Below are positions 1 to 11,975 of a DNA stretch of 64,000 nt, piece by piece. Below the pieces are notes generated by a model. It did not search any database. It worked only from the letters and a program-made list of their open reading frames with translations, and was not told the DNA's origin. The position numbers and the translations under genes were made by a program. Source of the stretch: Mallotus nudiflorus. Taxonomy: Eukaryota; Streptophyta; Magnoliopsida; Malpighiales; Euphorbiaceae. The stretch is from NCBI GenBank assembly GCA_947683625.1, contig CANTUR010000111.1:124001-188000 (forward strand), given 5' to 3'. Every line of letters starts with the position of its first letter. The stretch's first letter is position 1.

Positions 1-1122
1 TGAAAAGAGTCCTAAATGGTGAATAGAAATATTAAATAAAAATGAGAAATTAAAAGAATTCTTTGCAAGACTTAAATGGAAGTTGAGAAGGAAGAATGAA
101 GAACATAAAAAATTAAGGAGTTCAAATTCAAAAACAATCCTATGTCTCCACTTAACTTATCTCCAAGTTAGGATTTTCAATCACCGATAATCTTATTCAT
201 AAGAATGAGATTGCACAAGAATTTTATGGCTCACTCTTACAACCTTGCAACTTGAGTTTTCAAGGCTCACTCAAAAACCAATCCTAAGTGTTTCAATGGA
301 CAACACTTAAACCAATTCCTTTAGAAATAAATCTCACTTCCCTTCTAATCTATCCTAAGATTGAAGATGAAGAGAAATTCTATTTCTAACATACAATCAA
401 CTCTCACAAGAGTTATACAAATAAAGAATTATTTAAGAGAATTTTAGAGCTCAATTGAATGCTTAAGAAAGAATGAATGATAAATAAGTTTCTTTTTCTT
501 CCATTCAGCTCTATAGGTGTTTATACAGACAAAAACTAAAAAATATAGCTATTGGAGGTGCAAATAATGCATCCAACAACTATATCTTGATTCCAATGTT
601 TATAATTTTGAATTATTGAAAGTGATGTTGTTAGACAACTATACATTGATTGAAACCGTGATTGGCTACTGAAGATGTTCAAATGTTTCTACACGTTCTT
701 CATAAAAGTTATAGATTTTTTACTCGAATCTCTATAACATTTTGAATCACTTCAATTGGACTTCTATAACTTAAGATATGTCCAAAATAGTAAGAACTAT
801 ACAATCTAAAATGGTAGCTACATACGTTGATTTTGACTTAATATTTGCATACCCAAATGAACTCAGATTTTGACAAGCAAGCCTAATTAAAAAAGCTTTA
901 GATGTCTAACTTGAATGTGAAGAAGATAAATTTCTCAATATAAAGCTCTAATGATGTCAAAAGCCTCCTTGAATCTCAAAGGTCGAATTAACCTAACATA
1001 ATTATACTTCATTTTAACTTCTAATGGAGTCCTAACTTATACACACTTAAACAAATAAATTAAATGCTTAAAAGTAGGTTTTTTAAGATTAAAATTAAGA
1101 TTTATTATTGCTAAGGTCAATA
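1..1122 (-). repeat. Copia LTR (A/B family), single copy
   Basis: This stretch is a diverged copy of the LTRs at 2640-3876 and 14033-16119, in the same orientation. It starts with TGAAAAGAG and ends with GGTCAATA at 1122, the same ends as the other copies. It contains only one copy of the roughly 190-bp internal unit (around 600-800), against three and six in the other two LTRs. The gag frame of element D begins directly after it, with GAGTT at 1123-1127 as the expected right half of the target duplication. The left flank lies outside the window, so whether this is a solo LTR or the end of a longer element cannot be decided. Confidence 0.8.
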
Positions 1123-2639
1123 GAGTTAGTTTAAAAAATTGAATCCAAGCAGATGCAAGCACTAAATTAAAAGATGTCTAAGATGGAAGAGCTAATGAAA
1201 GGGTAAGGCATGGGCTATTCATTTGATTTTGATGACATGATGAGCATTGATTGAGATAAGCTTTCAGATAAATTCAAAATGCCTTAGCTTTAGAAGTTTA
1301 GTGGTTCTAGGGATCTAAGGATTCATCTTAACAAATATAAAACAACTATAAGCACCACCAAAACTACATTATCTATAGTCACAAAGTTGTTTGTACTTTC
1401 CTTGAAGGATATTCCTATGAATTGGTATCATGGATTAGAAAAGACTATTAGGGCTAACTAGAGGGAACTATGTATTGCTTTCCTAAAATAGTATGACCCT
1501 AACACTAAGCTAAAAGTGTCCATTTAGGATATGGAATTGACTAAACAAATGCCAAATGAATCATTCTCTTATTTTCTTACTAGATTCATGAATAAGGTAG
1601 TATTAATGAAAAATTAGTTGGCTGAAAATGATCAAGTTAGGATGATTTTCCATAATGTGTCTCCTAATTTGGTTAAAATGTTGCAAATGATGAACCTTAA
1701 ATCTTTTATAGACATCTATGATGATGGATAGCAATCTGAGGAGATGGAGAATGAAAAGAAGAAAAGCTATAGAACCATTAGAGCAAGAAACTACCTAACT
1801 AGGGGCATACAGTAAGGAAGCACTATATGGGTTGTGGAAGTGCATAATGTTCAACAACCAAGGAGATTCTCAAATTTTAACCAACCCTTATCAAAAGACC
1901 TAGATTTCTTAATATAAAAAGGCTTGCTTCAACCTTTAATATTTTCCAAACCACCAAATCCAAATGTCCCAGGATATGACCAGAACAATTATTGTAAATT
2001 CCACTAAGTTATTGGTCAGTCCATAAAAACTTGTACCCACTTTAAACGTGAAATCCAAAACTTCATAGTCTTTGGAAAAATCACAAACCCCTGAAAACCC
2101 AAGCACCACGAATAATCCTTTCCTAAATTACTAAAATGTTTCACCTCTAACCACCTTGATAATCAACTCAGGAGTTAGTAAGGAAGAAGTGCCAAACTCC
2201 TTTAAGAACATAAACCTCAAGACTAATGAGAAATCTCCTTATATACCTAAATATATGGAAATAATTGAGGATTTGTTAGAACAACCCTCATGCAAGTTTG
2301 ACTAGAAGGTGTTTTATACTAAACCACCTTCATTCAATATACCCATTGAGTAAATTATGCCTAGAGGATGGGGTGATGAGTTCGATGATGAGAAGCTACT
2401 TTCCAAGAAAGAAACTTATAGAATGAAAGGATGGAAAGAAAGTGAAAGCTTTATCAAAAAAAAAAAAGGAGAAGGGAAGTTCTACTTGGATTTAGAGGAG
2501 CCTATCAATATGCCAGGTATGGATGTTCATGGGATTGAGATCTTTAAAGAACAAATCATTGAGAACATGGTGCAAGACAACAAAGATGAAGTGATGAAGC
2601 ATGTTGTTAAAGGATAGGAACCATGGCTGTTGAAGAATT
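1123..2639 (+). pseudogene. Gag of gypsy element D
   Basis: This is a decayed gag polyprotein frame with many in-frame stops, mostly TAG. A charged, probably coiled-coil stretch (around 1150-1200) is followed by the retrotransposon gag core at about 1290-1780, recognisable from the NWYHGLEK segment and the LTRFMNKV segment. A zinc-finger-like region follows at about 1990-2060 (YCKFH, then TCTHFKREIQNFI), which matches the Tat-lineage pattern of a C/H finger followed by an IQ(D/N)LI helix. The longest uninterrupted piece is 2357-2617, which starts MPRGWGDEFDDE. The frame continues on the far side of copia A at 16120. No function remains; the assignment to gag is firm, and the exact lineage is inferred. 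Confidence 0.75.
2635..2639. repeat. Target-site duplication of copia A, left copy
   Basis: GAATT precedes the TG of the copia A 3' LTR. GAACT follows the other LTR at 16120-16124. The two differ by one C/T change, consistent with an old insertion. Confidence 0.7.
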
Positions 2640-3876
2640 TGAAAAAGCCCTAGAGGGGGGTGAATAGGGCTATTAAATAAAAATTAGAATTAAAAATAAT
2701 TCTTTGCAAGAATTGACAGAATGCTGAGAAAGAAGAATGAAGAACACAATGATTTAAAGAGTTCAGATTCAACAATAATCCTCCATCTCCACCTAACTTA
2801 TCCCTAAGTTAAGATTTTTAATCACCCATAATCTTATTCACAAGATTGAGATTACACAAGAGTTTTATGGCTCACTTTACAACCTTACAACATGAGTTTT
2901 TAAGGCTCACTCAAAAATCAAATCCCAAGTGTTTCAATGGACAACACTTAAACTAATTCCTTTAGAAATAAATATCAATTTCCTACTAATATATCCTAAG
3001 ATTTAAGATGAAGAAAAATTTTATTTCTAACACATAACTAACTCTCACAAGAGTTATAAACAAAGAGTGAATATTTGAAAATTTGAGAACTTTAATGAAT
3101 GTTAAGATAGAGAATAATAATAAGCAAAAAAATGTCTTGTCTTTCATTCAGCTCTAGGGGTTTTTCTATAGATAAACACTAAAAAATATAGCTTTTGGAG
3201 GTGCAAATAATATGTCTAATGTCTATATTTTTTATCCAACATTTATAATTTTGAATTATTAAAAGTAATGTTGTCAAACTATTGTGTATAGATTAAAACC
3301 ATTATTAGCTATTGAAGACATTCAAATTTGCCCACACTTTATTAATAAAAGTTGTAGATTTTGTACTTAGCTTTCCATATCAATTTGAATCACCTTAATT
3401 GGAGTTTTGTAGCTCAAGATATGTCAAAAATGCTAATAGCTATACAATCTAAGATGCATACTACTGTTAGACAACTATTCACGAGTTGAAGCCATGATTT
3501 TCTATTGAAGACATTCAAATTTGAGCACATTTTCTTATAAAAAGTTTTAGATATTTGACTAAGCTTTCCATACCATTTTGAATCACCTCAATTGGACTTA
3601 GCTTAAGATATTTTTTAAATACTAAGAGCTATGCAATCTAAAATGTAGAATACTATCATACAGCTGTGCACAAGTTGAAACTATGATTTTATATTGGAGA
3701 CATTTTGATTTGCCCACACTTTCTTTATAAAAAGTTTTAGATATTTGATTAGCTTTCCATATCATTTTAAATCACCTTAATTGGACTTGTTTAATTAGAC
3801 TTGTTTAGCGTAAGATATGCTCAAAATTAAGTTTGTTATTATCAAAAATTAAGATTCATTATTGCTAAGGTAAAAA
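2640..3876 (-). repeat. 3' LTR of copia A
   Basis: This 1237-bp LTR begins TGAAAAAGCCC and ends where the rc polypurine tract starts. It carries about three copies of the 190-bp unit that ends in the text (T)TGGACTT...AAGATATGT (landmarks near 3393, 3592 and 3795), while the 5' LTR of the same element carries six. This accounts for the length difference of about 850 bp. Confidence 0.85.
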
Positions 3877-3893
3877 ATCTCCCCTTTTGGATT
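3877..3893 (-). promoter_or_regulatory. Polypurine tract of copia A
   Basis: ATCTCCCCTTTTGG lies directly inside the 3' LTR. Its complement is a purine run that would prime plus-strand DNA synthesis. The same ATCTCCCCTT adjoins the LTR of copia B at 57209. Confidence 0.75.
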
Positions 3894-4152
3894 TTGACAA
3901 ACTTATTTTAAGTTTGATAAACAAAATACAAAGTAAAGTGTGTGATAATAGTTATGATAATAATGATGCCAAATGAAAAAATACATATTTCTTTATTTCT
4001 CCCCCTACGAATATGGAAATGATAAGAAATATAAATTTATAGATTATTTCCTTTGACAGAAAAATAAAAACAACATAAAATATAGCAAGAGGGATAGAAA
4101 CATGGCATTCTTATGATAAATGTATTAAAGACATAAAATATAATAACATGAT
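3894..4152 (-). other. 3' noncoding region of copia A, distal part
   Basis: This is AT-rich sequence with further CTCCCC(C/T) pyrimidine runs (for example near 4000). It is colinear with 57215-57675 of copia B. No reading frame is seen. The solo LTR interrupts it at 4153. Confidence 0.7.
4148..4152. repeat. Target-site duplication ATGAT, left copy
   Basis: ATGAT at 4148-4152 is repeated at 6246-6250, immediately outside the solo LTR. The orthologous position in copia B (57671-57675) has ATGAT only once. Confidence 0.95.
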
Positions 4153-6245
4153 TGTAGACAGCGGGGTTTAGTACATGTCCAAGATTTTAGCAACCGCAAC
4201 ACTATTTGAGCTTAAGGCTCTAGAGAACACACTAACCACTTTCACAATGACATGGCATGGAGATGAGGAGTTACCACCTAGGGTAATAACTGGGACAAAT
4301 AAAAAAGGTGGTACTTGATTTCCTAAAAGAAAGCTAGCACCATAACCAGGAGATTCTGGATACGGAATACTAACTTATCTTAGTCTCATGTTCATTTAGA
4401 ATAATTTTATAAATGATCATTTCATCCTCTAACTACATGCAATTTTATTAAATCCTTATTTAATATCCATCTAACCCTAGGCATCTAGTTAATAAAATTA
4501 CACATAAAAAATGCACTCAAGATCGCATTGTCCCTAGGTCTAAACTATGTTAATCTTATTAAAAAGTTAGCTAGATTTACATTTTATTTACAAGTGAGAA
4601 ATGGACTAAAGGTGGGCCTACATTTTTATTAATTAGTGAGCCTAGATCTATTTATTCTAGTCTGTCTAAGAAATGGGCTTAAGTCTATTCAATTTTAAAA
4701 GAAAGTTAAATTAGTGGGCCTAAGTCTAACTTGGTTTTATTTTAAGTGAAATATGGGCCTAGGTCTATTTATTTTAAAAGAAATGAAATTAAGTGGACTG
4801 AGCTAAGTCTAAACAAGTTTTAATTAACTAAGTGGGCCTAAAATTTAATTAAGCTAATGGGCCTAAATTAATTTTAATTATTAAAAAACCATAAATCATT
4901 TTTAAGCCTATTTATTAAGTGGGTTAAACCTAAGCGTGGGCTTGGGGCCCAAAAGGAAAAAAAACATTAAAAAAAAGCCCAAAACAAATACAACACAAAT
5001 AATGGATCAAACAAACATTATAGTGATTTTCTAGAAACCTTAAATTAATTACATGTAAACCCTAAATTTAGCTATTGCCATCATTGATTTTAATTGATTT
5101 TTACCTAATTAAACCTAATTACTAATTGATTTTAATTGTAGAAAATTAAATCTTTTACTATTCCCACTATTGAAGCTATTACAAACTATGTACAAAAATT
5201 AAAATAATTATACATCCATGAGTTAAAATAACTACACAGAACACATAAAGGCAAAATGAAAATTAAAACCTTAATATCTACTAAAAAAGAGTATAGATTA
5301 TTCCATAGCATTCTATGGATCTTCTATTCATTTAAACACAAGTAGTATCCTCCTTAATCCATAGTCAAACATAAAAAAAAACAAAAAAAGAAACAATTAG
5401 ATTAGTAATGAAATTGAATAATCAAAACAATAATGAAATAAAATAAAAATCATAAAAGAAATGAAAAAAATGAAATAGAAAATAATATTGATGATTTAAA
5501 ATGCTGTGCAAATGCCCTTTCTAGCCCCTCGGACTGGGATTTTCACCATTGAAATTGAATTGTTGTTGATTCTAGACTCGGATTAAAAAACAATGTTGGA
5601 CCGTTCTTGTTGAAAGAACCGTATAAAAAAAGAGCTTTGACAAAAAATATTAGTTTTTAGTGCCCAAGGCATTCTCAGTGGTGTCTAAGTTTTTAGGGTT
5701 TGTGTGTGAGTCTCTGCTTTTATCTTTCTGTGTCAGTCTAAATTTTTTTTTCCACGCACGCATGCAAACCCTGCTTTTAAATACAGAGTCTACCTGTATA
5801 CTAACTTCCTCTTTTGGAGGAACAGACTCATCTGATGATAGCATTTGCTTTTTATTTCAAAAAAAACTTGCGTATTTAAAAACCTTATCAGATAATAATA
5901 AAGATAAAATTGAATTTTCAACCAATTAAAACACTGAAAAAATCAATAAAAAAACAAAAAATCAAAAAATGGGACTTTTACGCGTCGGTATTGTCTAACG
6001 CTGAACGACATTACACAATACCGGTCGACATTACACAATGCTGACCCTAAATTTTTTTTTTAACTTTTAATTACCAAAAGACCCCTAAAAAATTGACTTC
6101 TTTGAAATCAAATCCTAAAAAAATGTTGTAATTTAGTCCCTAAAGTCCAGAAAATTGACAACTAAGTTCAATTTTTGAATGAATTTCATCATAAAGGCTT
6201 ACATCGCAATTGTGCACAATTGCATGCCAAAATTTGGTGCTTACA
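4153..6245 (-). mobile_element. Solo LTR of gypsy family D
   Basis: This 2093-bp solo LTR reads TGTAAGCACC...GTCTACA on the minus strand and is flanked by a perfect 5-bp duplication. It matches the + strand 3' LTR of element D (18055-20162) along its length; the easiest block to see is 4160-4400 against 19920-20160 in reverse. No internal element sequence is present, so it is the product of LTR-LTR recombination. A hairpin-forming module sits at about 5980-6045 (arms CGGTATTGT and ACAATACCG on the minus strand), whereas element D's LTR has a different hairpin at the same relative place. The small open frames at 5650-5929 are on opposite strands of LTR DNA and are not genes. Confidence 0.92.
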
Positions 6246-7205
6246 ATGATCATTTAAATAAATATTAGGCAATGTGAGGAAATAATTTCATACATATATA
6301 CATATAGTGCCATTAAAATGCATCACAACAATAGTACATATAATAATAATATTGATGCTAGACAAGCTTAACTATCATAAGATCATGTAAAGCTTAGCTA
6401 GCTAATCAATCATGTAGCACTTAGCATAAAAAAATAAACATAAATTATCCATAACATATTTTCCTCTCATTGTACAAAGGCAAAAGGACAAGAGAGAGAT
6501 ATAAAGGGAAATGAACCTAAAGGGACCAAAATTCCTATATGAACAAAGCAAAGATACATCAAATCTTTGTCAAAATATTCATACCTTATCAAAGATCAAA
6601 TCAATTCCTAAGAAGAAATTATACATGAATTATGGATGTATAAACACAATAAAAAATTATTATACACATGTAAAGTAACAAAAAACAAACTCAAATATAT
6701 TTCTCCCCCTTTGATAAAAGTAAAAAGAAAAGAGAGAGATATAAAGAGAAAAGAGATAATGAAAACAAAGATACAAAAAATCTTTATAAAATCTATGTCA
6801 TACATAAACAAAGTAAGCAAAACAAGGCCTTTTGTCACATATGATGTACGATAAAATTAGCTATACTTATAATGTTAATATGCATGAAAAAATTTATACA
6901 AAATTTCTCCCTTATATCAAAAAAAAATATAATGTCACTAATATAAACACATTTTTTAAGGGAGTTTTAAAATTAAAAAAAAAGTACACATATTAAAAAA
7001 AGTTAACTAGGTACATATGCAAACTCAAATTATTTCTCCTCCTTTGGCAAAATGCAAAAGGAAATTTAAAAAGATAAACCAAATATAAACTAAAGACTAT
7101 AAAAAAAATTTTAAGATCAAAATCAAAATATTTATCAATCAAAGTAATTAATAAGCACAACATGATTTCATATGAAAATAGTCCAACCATCAATTAAACA
7201 TAAAA
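6246..7205 (-). other. 3' noncoding region of copia A, proximal part
   Basis: This is AT-rich sequence between the pol stop (7206) and the solo LTR, colinear with about 57676-58450 of copia B. Both copies contain repeated blocks of the type TCTCCC(C)CTTTG, AAAGGCAAAAGG and AGAGAGATATAAAG (near 6470-6500, 6700-6740 and 7035-7060), which look like degenerate duplicates of the polypurine-tract neighbourhood. The overlapping short frames on both strands (6608-6854, 6993-7193) are low-complexity and not convincing genes. Confidence 0.65.
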
Positions 7206-8476
7206 TCAAGATAAACTAGAACCATTAACCATGCCAAGTTCATGCTTAATGAAATTTAATCTCTCTTCATTGAGAAGTTTGGTGAAGATATCTGCATGTT
7301 GATTATTTGTATCAACAAATTCAAGTAAGATATCACCAATTTAAACATGATCATGCAAGAAATGATGTATAATGTCTATATGCTTAGTTCTAGAATGATG
7401 AATGGGATTTTTGCTAAGGTTGATAGCACTTGTATTATCACATTTGATTAGAATGTGATCAAGTTTTACACCATAGTCTAACAACTATAGTTTTTGCCAT
7501 AAAACTTGTGAAAAACAAAGACTTACTGCAATATATTCAGCTTCATTAATGGACAAGGCAACTGAAACTTATTTCTAACTAAACCAAGAAACTAAACATT
7601 GTCCTAAAAATTGACAAGATCCAGAAGTGCTTTTTCTATTTAGTAAACTATTGATAAAGTCTACATCTGAATAACTAATCAAGTTAAAGTTTAAACTCCT
7701 AGGATACCAAAGTCCCAAATGCATTGTACAATAAAGCTATTTGAAAATTCTTTTAATAGCATTCAAATGAGACTCTCTTGGACTAGATTGAAATCTAGCA
7801 CATAAGCAAGTAGCAAACATAATAACGAGTCTACTAGCAGTTAAAGTAAGAAGGGATATGATCATACCTCTAAATCGCTTTCATCAACCGATTTTTCATT
7901 CTCATCTTTCTTAAGTTTGGTTATGGTGATGATTGGAGTTTTACTTATCTTAGCTCCATCCATGCTAAACTTCTTGAGAATGTCTCTTGTATGCTTGGTT
8001 TGATTGATGAAAATCCTATTTTGTATTGCTTGATTTGTAGTCCAAGAAAGAATTTAAGTTTACCTATCATACTCATCTCAAATTCTCCTTGTATTAAATT
8101 AGTGAATTCCTCACACAAGTAATGGTTAGTAGCACCAAATATAATGTCATCAACATATATTTGAACAATTAATAAATCATGCTTGGATTTCTTTATGAAA
8201 AGAGTTGAATCAATTTTTTCTTTAGAGAAACCTTTCTCTAAGAAGTTGCTCAATCTTTCATACCAAGCTCTAGGAGCTTGTTTCAATTCATATAATGCTT
8301 TAGAAAGTTTAAATACATGATTTGGAAAATTAAAGCTTTCAAAACTGGGAGGTTGTTCAACATACACCTCTCCTTTAATAAAACCATTTAAAAATGCACT
8401 TTTAACATCCATTTGATAAAGTTTGAAATCCATGAATGATGCAAATGCAAGTAGCATTCTAATAGCTTCTAATCTT
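7206..8476 (-). pseudogene. Copia A pol, C-terminal part: reverse transcriptase and RNase H
   Basis: This is the downstream half of the copia A polyprotein, read on the minus strand. The RT core starts at the solo LTR boundary (EAIRMLLAFASF at about 8470-8435), continues through LYQMDVKSAFLNG, and reaches the catalytic YVDDIIFGATN at about 8120-8150. A frameshift follows near 7940. RNase H occupies about 7206-7800, and the polyprotein ends with ADIFTK followed by LNFIKHELGMVNGSSLS and a stop at 7206-7208, a terminus typical of SIRE/Tork-type copia elements. The catalytic YVDD is intact, but stops and frameshifts make it a pseudogene. Confidence 0.88.
8472..8476. repeat. Target-site duplication ATCTT, left copy
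   Basis: ATCTT at 8472-8476 pairs with ACCTT at 10142-10146 around the solo LTR. One transition separates them. They lie within the Arg-Leu codons of the copia RT motif ARLEAIRM, which are duplicated on both sides. Confidence 0.75.
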
Positions 8477-10141
8477 TGATGTGAATCTGCAAGTATACGG
8501 GTTAAGTTATAGAATAGGATTGTAAATCCAGATATTGATCATACAGGGAAGACGATAAGTACTAGTTCATTTAATTTACTTGCTTGTCTAAACGGATCAA
8601 TTTTTATGTTTTCGTGTTGTAATACAATTAAAATTTAAAACTAATTTAATGTTGTGGTGAATGAATAGTGTAAACTATGTACTAGAGTTTGTCTTTTCAC
8701 CTGGATCAGTATTAACTCAAAATGTAATTCATATAATCTCTCTCATAGTCATGTTTAAGATGCTACTGCTGCAATTATCATAAATCTCTCTCAAGAATTT
8801 ATAAGGTGAGATTGTTATTTCAAATATTGAGTTAAATAACGAGACTCTCACCTCACAGAACTCTATTCAATAGATCTATAACAAACTTCAACTCTAAAGG
8901 TAAAAATGCAATATTAACTCTTAATCGGTATCTCTACTCAAATTAAGATTCAATAGTTTTTATTCTAGATCCCTAAGTGTAAATATCCTCTCGGTCTTAA
9001 TACTCTTAGTGTAGGATGATTCAACATAAATATTATAAATGTAAGTATAAATTACCTCTCGATCTCAATATACTAGCTAAAATCATTGAATAATTCATGA
9101 AGTATAAAAATAAAAACCATAAACATGACATTAATTGAGAATATATTTAAAAAGAAATATGAGTTCAATACATCTCCAAGTTACTCAGATAACTCTAGTA
9201 CAAAATGAGATTAAGCTAACATATTTATACAGAGAACAAGAAAACAACAAATAGATACAATTGATATAATAAAAATATAACATAAGAAAAGAGTGAACTC
9301 CTAATTTCTTATCAATGTAGCTCCCGTTGCTGATCTATTTGTTGTCTACTTGTACTCCGATGCAAATGAATGAGTTTCACTCTCTATCTCTATGTACTTT
9401 TCTCTTTATTTTTCTCTATTTTGCTCTTTCTATTATTTTCTATTCTCCTCCTTTATTGGCTGCTCTGCAAGTTTAAGATGCTTTTATATCCTTAGAATTA
9501 AGGTTGCACATGATGCATACTTCAACATGGAAATTCCTTAAATGTACAAGCATGGTCGTGCATAACCAAAATTAGACTTGCACAACTATGCACATTTGTG
9601 TGAAGAGCATGGCACGACCATGCTACCTTGTGCACGACCGTGCACAAGTATGGGGAAAGTATGTCACGGCCATGTGTCCATGAGCATGACCATTTCATTG
9701 TGTATTGCAAAGATAACATGGTCGTGTCATGCCTTGCATAGCCATGTATCTTGCATGCCCATGAATGGCACGACCATGCATGACATTGCATGGTCATGCA
9801 CTCTTCAAGCTTGAGTTTTGCATGCCCATGTTCTATTCTTTGAGTTTCTTGATTTTGACTCTTTTTCAACATTTCATACCTGATATTTTAATTTCCTACA
9901 ACTAAAATAAAAAGTTATTGAGAATAATATATAAATTAGATAGAAAATATAAGACTCTTGATTTATTTAATTAATGCATGATTATATCTATATATTTTAT
10001 TTAAATGTCCTAATATTTTCTAAATGCTAAATTTATTAATTATTATGTAGAAAATGGAAAAATTATACAACTTAAATGAAATGTTATTAAATTAAAAAGA
10101 GACTAAAGAGTGTAATTTTTAATAGTAAAATGCAATTATCA
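8477..10141 (-). mobile_element. Solo LTR G, Athila-related
   Basis: This 1665-bp block begins TGATGTGAATCTGCAAG and ends AATTATCA. It splits the copia A RT exactly between the Arg-Leu of ARLEAIRM on both sides. The start and early layout (GCAAGTATACGG, then a GAT(A/C)T...ACAGGGA block) resemble the Athila LTRs at 33441 and 45136, so it belongs to a related family in the same orientation. At 9540-9840 it is crowded with self-complementary CATGG/CACGACCGTG words, also found in the Athila LTR. The frames 9522-9872 (minus) and 9578-9814 (plus) overlap on this repeat-rich stretch and are by-products. Confidence 0.85.
9540..9840. repeat. Self-complementary CACGACCGTG/CATGGTCGTG module array
   Basis: About 15 imperfect copies of a roughly 10-bp palindromic word (CATGGTCGTGC, GGCACGACCATGC, GTGCACGACCGTGCAC, CACGGCCATGTG and others) crowd this part of solo LTR G, in both orientations and with irregular spacing. 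Many can pair with each other. No coding sense is apparent. Confidence 0.85.
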
Positions 10142-11975
10142 ACCTTACAATGGCGACATAGGTTTCATAATAATAAATGCCTTCCTTATAATTATAACCT
10201 TTAGCTACTAGTCTATCTTTATTCCTAGTTATGACACTTTATTCATTTATTTTATTTCTAAACACCCATTTGGCACCTATAATGGGATGATGTTATGGTC
10301 TAGGAATTAAGGTCCAAACCTTATTTCTCCCAAATTGATTTAACTCTTCTTGCACAACATAGACCCAAAATTCATTACATAAAGCATCATGAATATTTTT
10401 GGTTTCAATTTTAGAAATGAAGGTTAAATTAACAATAGACTGTAATTGAGATCTAGTAGTTACCCCTTTTATCATGTAACTGATAATGAGGTCTTGAGGA
10501 TGATCTTTCTTGAATTGCCTATCCTTTGGAAGTTCATCCTTTAAGGTAGGTTGAGACATTTCCTCATTGTCCTCCTTGCTTGGACTTTTAAGTTCTAAAG
10601 GCTTACTAGCATTTTCTTATTGAGTTTCCATAATTTCATAATTACCTATAAGATCATCAACACTAAAAATATCCTTTCTAGGATCAAGTGAGTTTGATTT
10701 ATCAAATACAACATGCATTGACTCTTCAACTACTAGAATTATTTTATTAACAACTCCATATGCTTTACTAGAAATAGAATAGCCTAGGAAAATTCCTTCA
10801 TCAGTTTTGGAATCAAAATTTTCCAGCATTATCCTTGGTGTTTAATATAAAGTTGTTACTTCCAAATACTCTTAGATATAAGATTTTGGATTTTCTATTG
10901 TTCTATAGCTCATAAGAAGTTTTATTCAAAATTGGTCTTTTAAAAACTCTATTTAAAATGTAGTAAGATATGCTAACAACTTCTGCCCAAAAGTATAGAG
11001 GAAAATTATACTCTTCAAGCATTATTCTAGCCATTTCCACAAGTGTTCTATTTTCCTTTCAACTGCCCCATTTTGTTGAGGAGTTCTAGGAGAAGAGAAT
11101 GTATGTGAAATACCATTTTCATCACAAAAGGTTTTGAATTTTTTTTTTCAAACTTGAATTTTTTTTTTCAAACTCAGTTCCATGATCACTTTTAATAAAA
11201 GAAATACAAAAGCCTTTTTCTTTTTGAACTATTTTTGTAAACTTTTTAAAAGCTTTAAATGCATCATTCTTATACATAGTGCATACCACCAAGATTAGCA
11301 ACTCTAGTTGGTCTAAACAAATCCATATGTATAAGTTCAAGTGGCCTAGAAGTGGACACTACATTTTTCACATTAAATGAGGACTTGGATTGTTTTCCCT
11401 TTTGGCAACCATCCTAAGGTTTATTCTTAGTGAATTCAAGTTTAGGTAAACCAATTACAAGTTCATGTTTACAAAGATCATTCAAAAACTCAAAATTTGC
11501 ATGTCCTAACATTTTATGCCATATCCATGTGTCATGGAAAATTGACATCAAGCATTTAATATCTTTATTATCAATCTTATTCAAATAAATGACATAAACA
11601 TTATAAACTCTTTCACCACTAAAAATTAATGTCTTCATCAAGACTACTAACAAAGAAATTCTTAGGATATAAAGTGACCTTATTTCCCATATCACACAAT
11701 TGACTTATACTAAGCAAGTTATGTTTAAGACCATTAACAAGCAACACATAGTGTATAGTTAAGGATTGAGGATTACTATTCTCTAATGCCAATAATCTTT
11801 CCTTTTACATTATCCCCAAAAGTAACATGTCCTCCATCCTTAGCATTAAACTTGTTTAATTGCTCCTTATCTCCTATCATGTGCCTTGAGCATCCACTAT
11901 CAAGGTACCATTTGTTTTTTAATCTTGTGGACTTCTAGCACACCTACATAAAATAATTTAAACATTCTTTTGAGC
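10142..11975 (-). pseudogene. Copia A pol, N-terminal part: protease, integrase, RT start
   Basis: This is read on the minus strand from about 11975. The protease has its catalytic WYLDSGCSRHMIGDKEQ at about 11870-11915, with Asp-Ser-Gly intact. The integrase zinc-binding segment follows at about 11420-11560 (HDTWIWHKMLGHANF, then a CxxC that is partly lost). The integrase core has its first Asp in HMDLFRPTR (near 11315), the second in KSDHGTEF (near 11175), and the Glu in PQQNGAVERK (near 11060). The integrase C-terminal part is at 10617-10829. The RT lead-in is at 10293-10559, with GVTTRS and EELNQFGRNKVWTLIPRP. Integrase inserts element cDNA into chromosomes. The DDE triad is intact, but frameshifts and stops remove function. 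Confidence 0.88.

Noticed and set aside
5650..5929. Two overlapping small frames on opposite strands
   Set aside because: Both lie within the solo LTR and share no homology to anything recognised.
6608..7193. Short hydrophobic frames in the 3' noncoding region of copia A
   Set aside because: AT-rich low-complexity readings; the colinear region of copia B does not conserve them.
9522..9872. His/Cys/Trp-rich frames on both strands
   Set aside because: They are produced by the CATGGTCGTGC module array in solo LTR G, not by a protein-coding gene.
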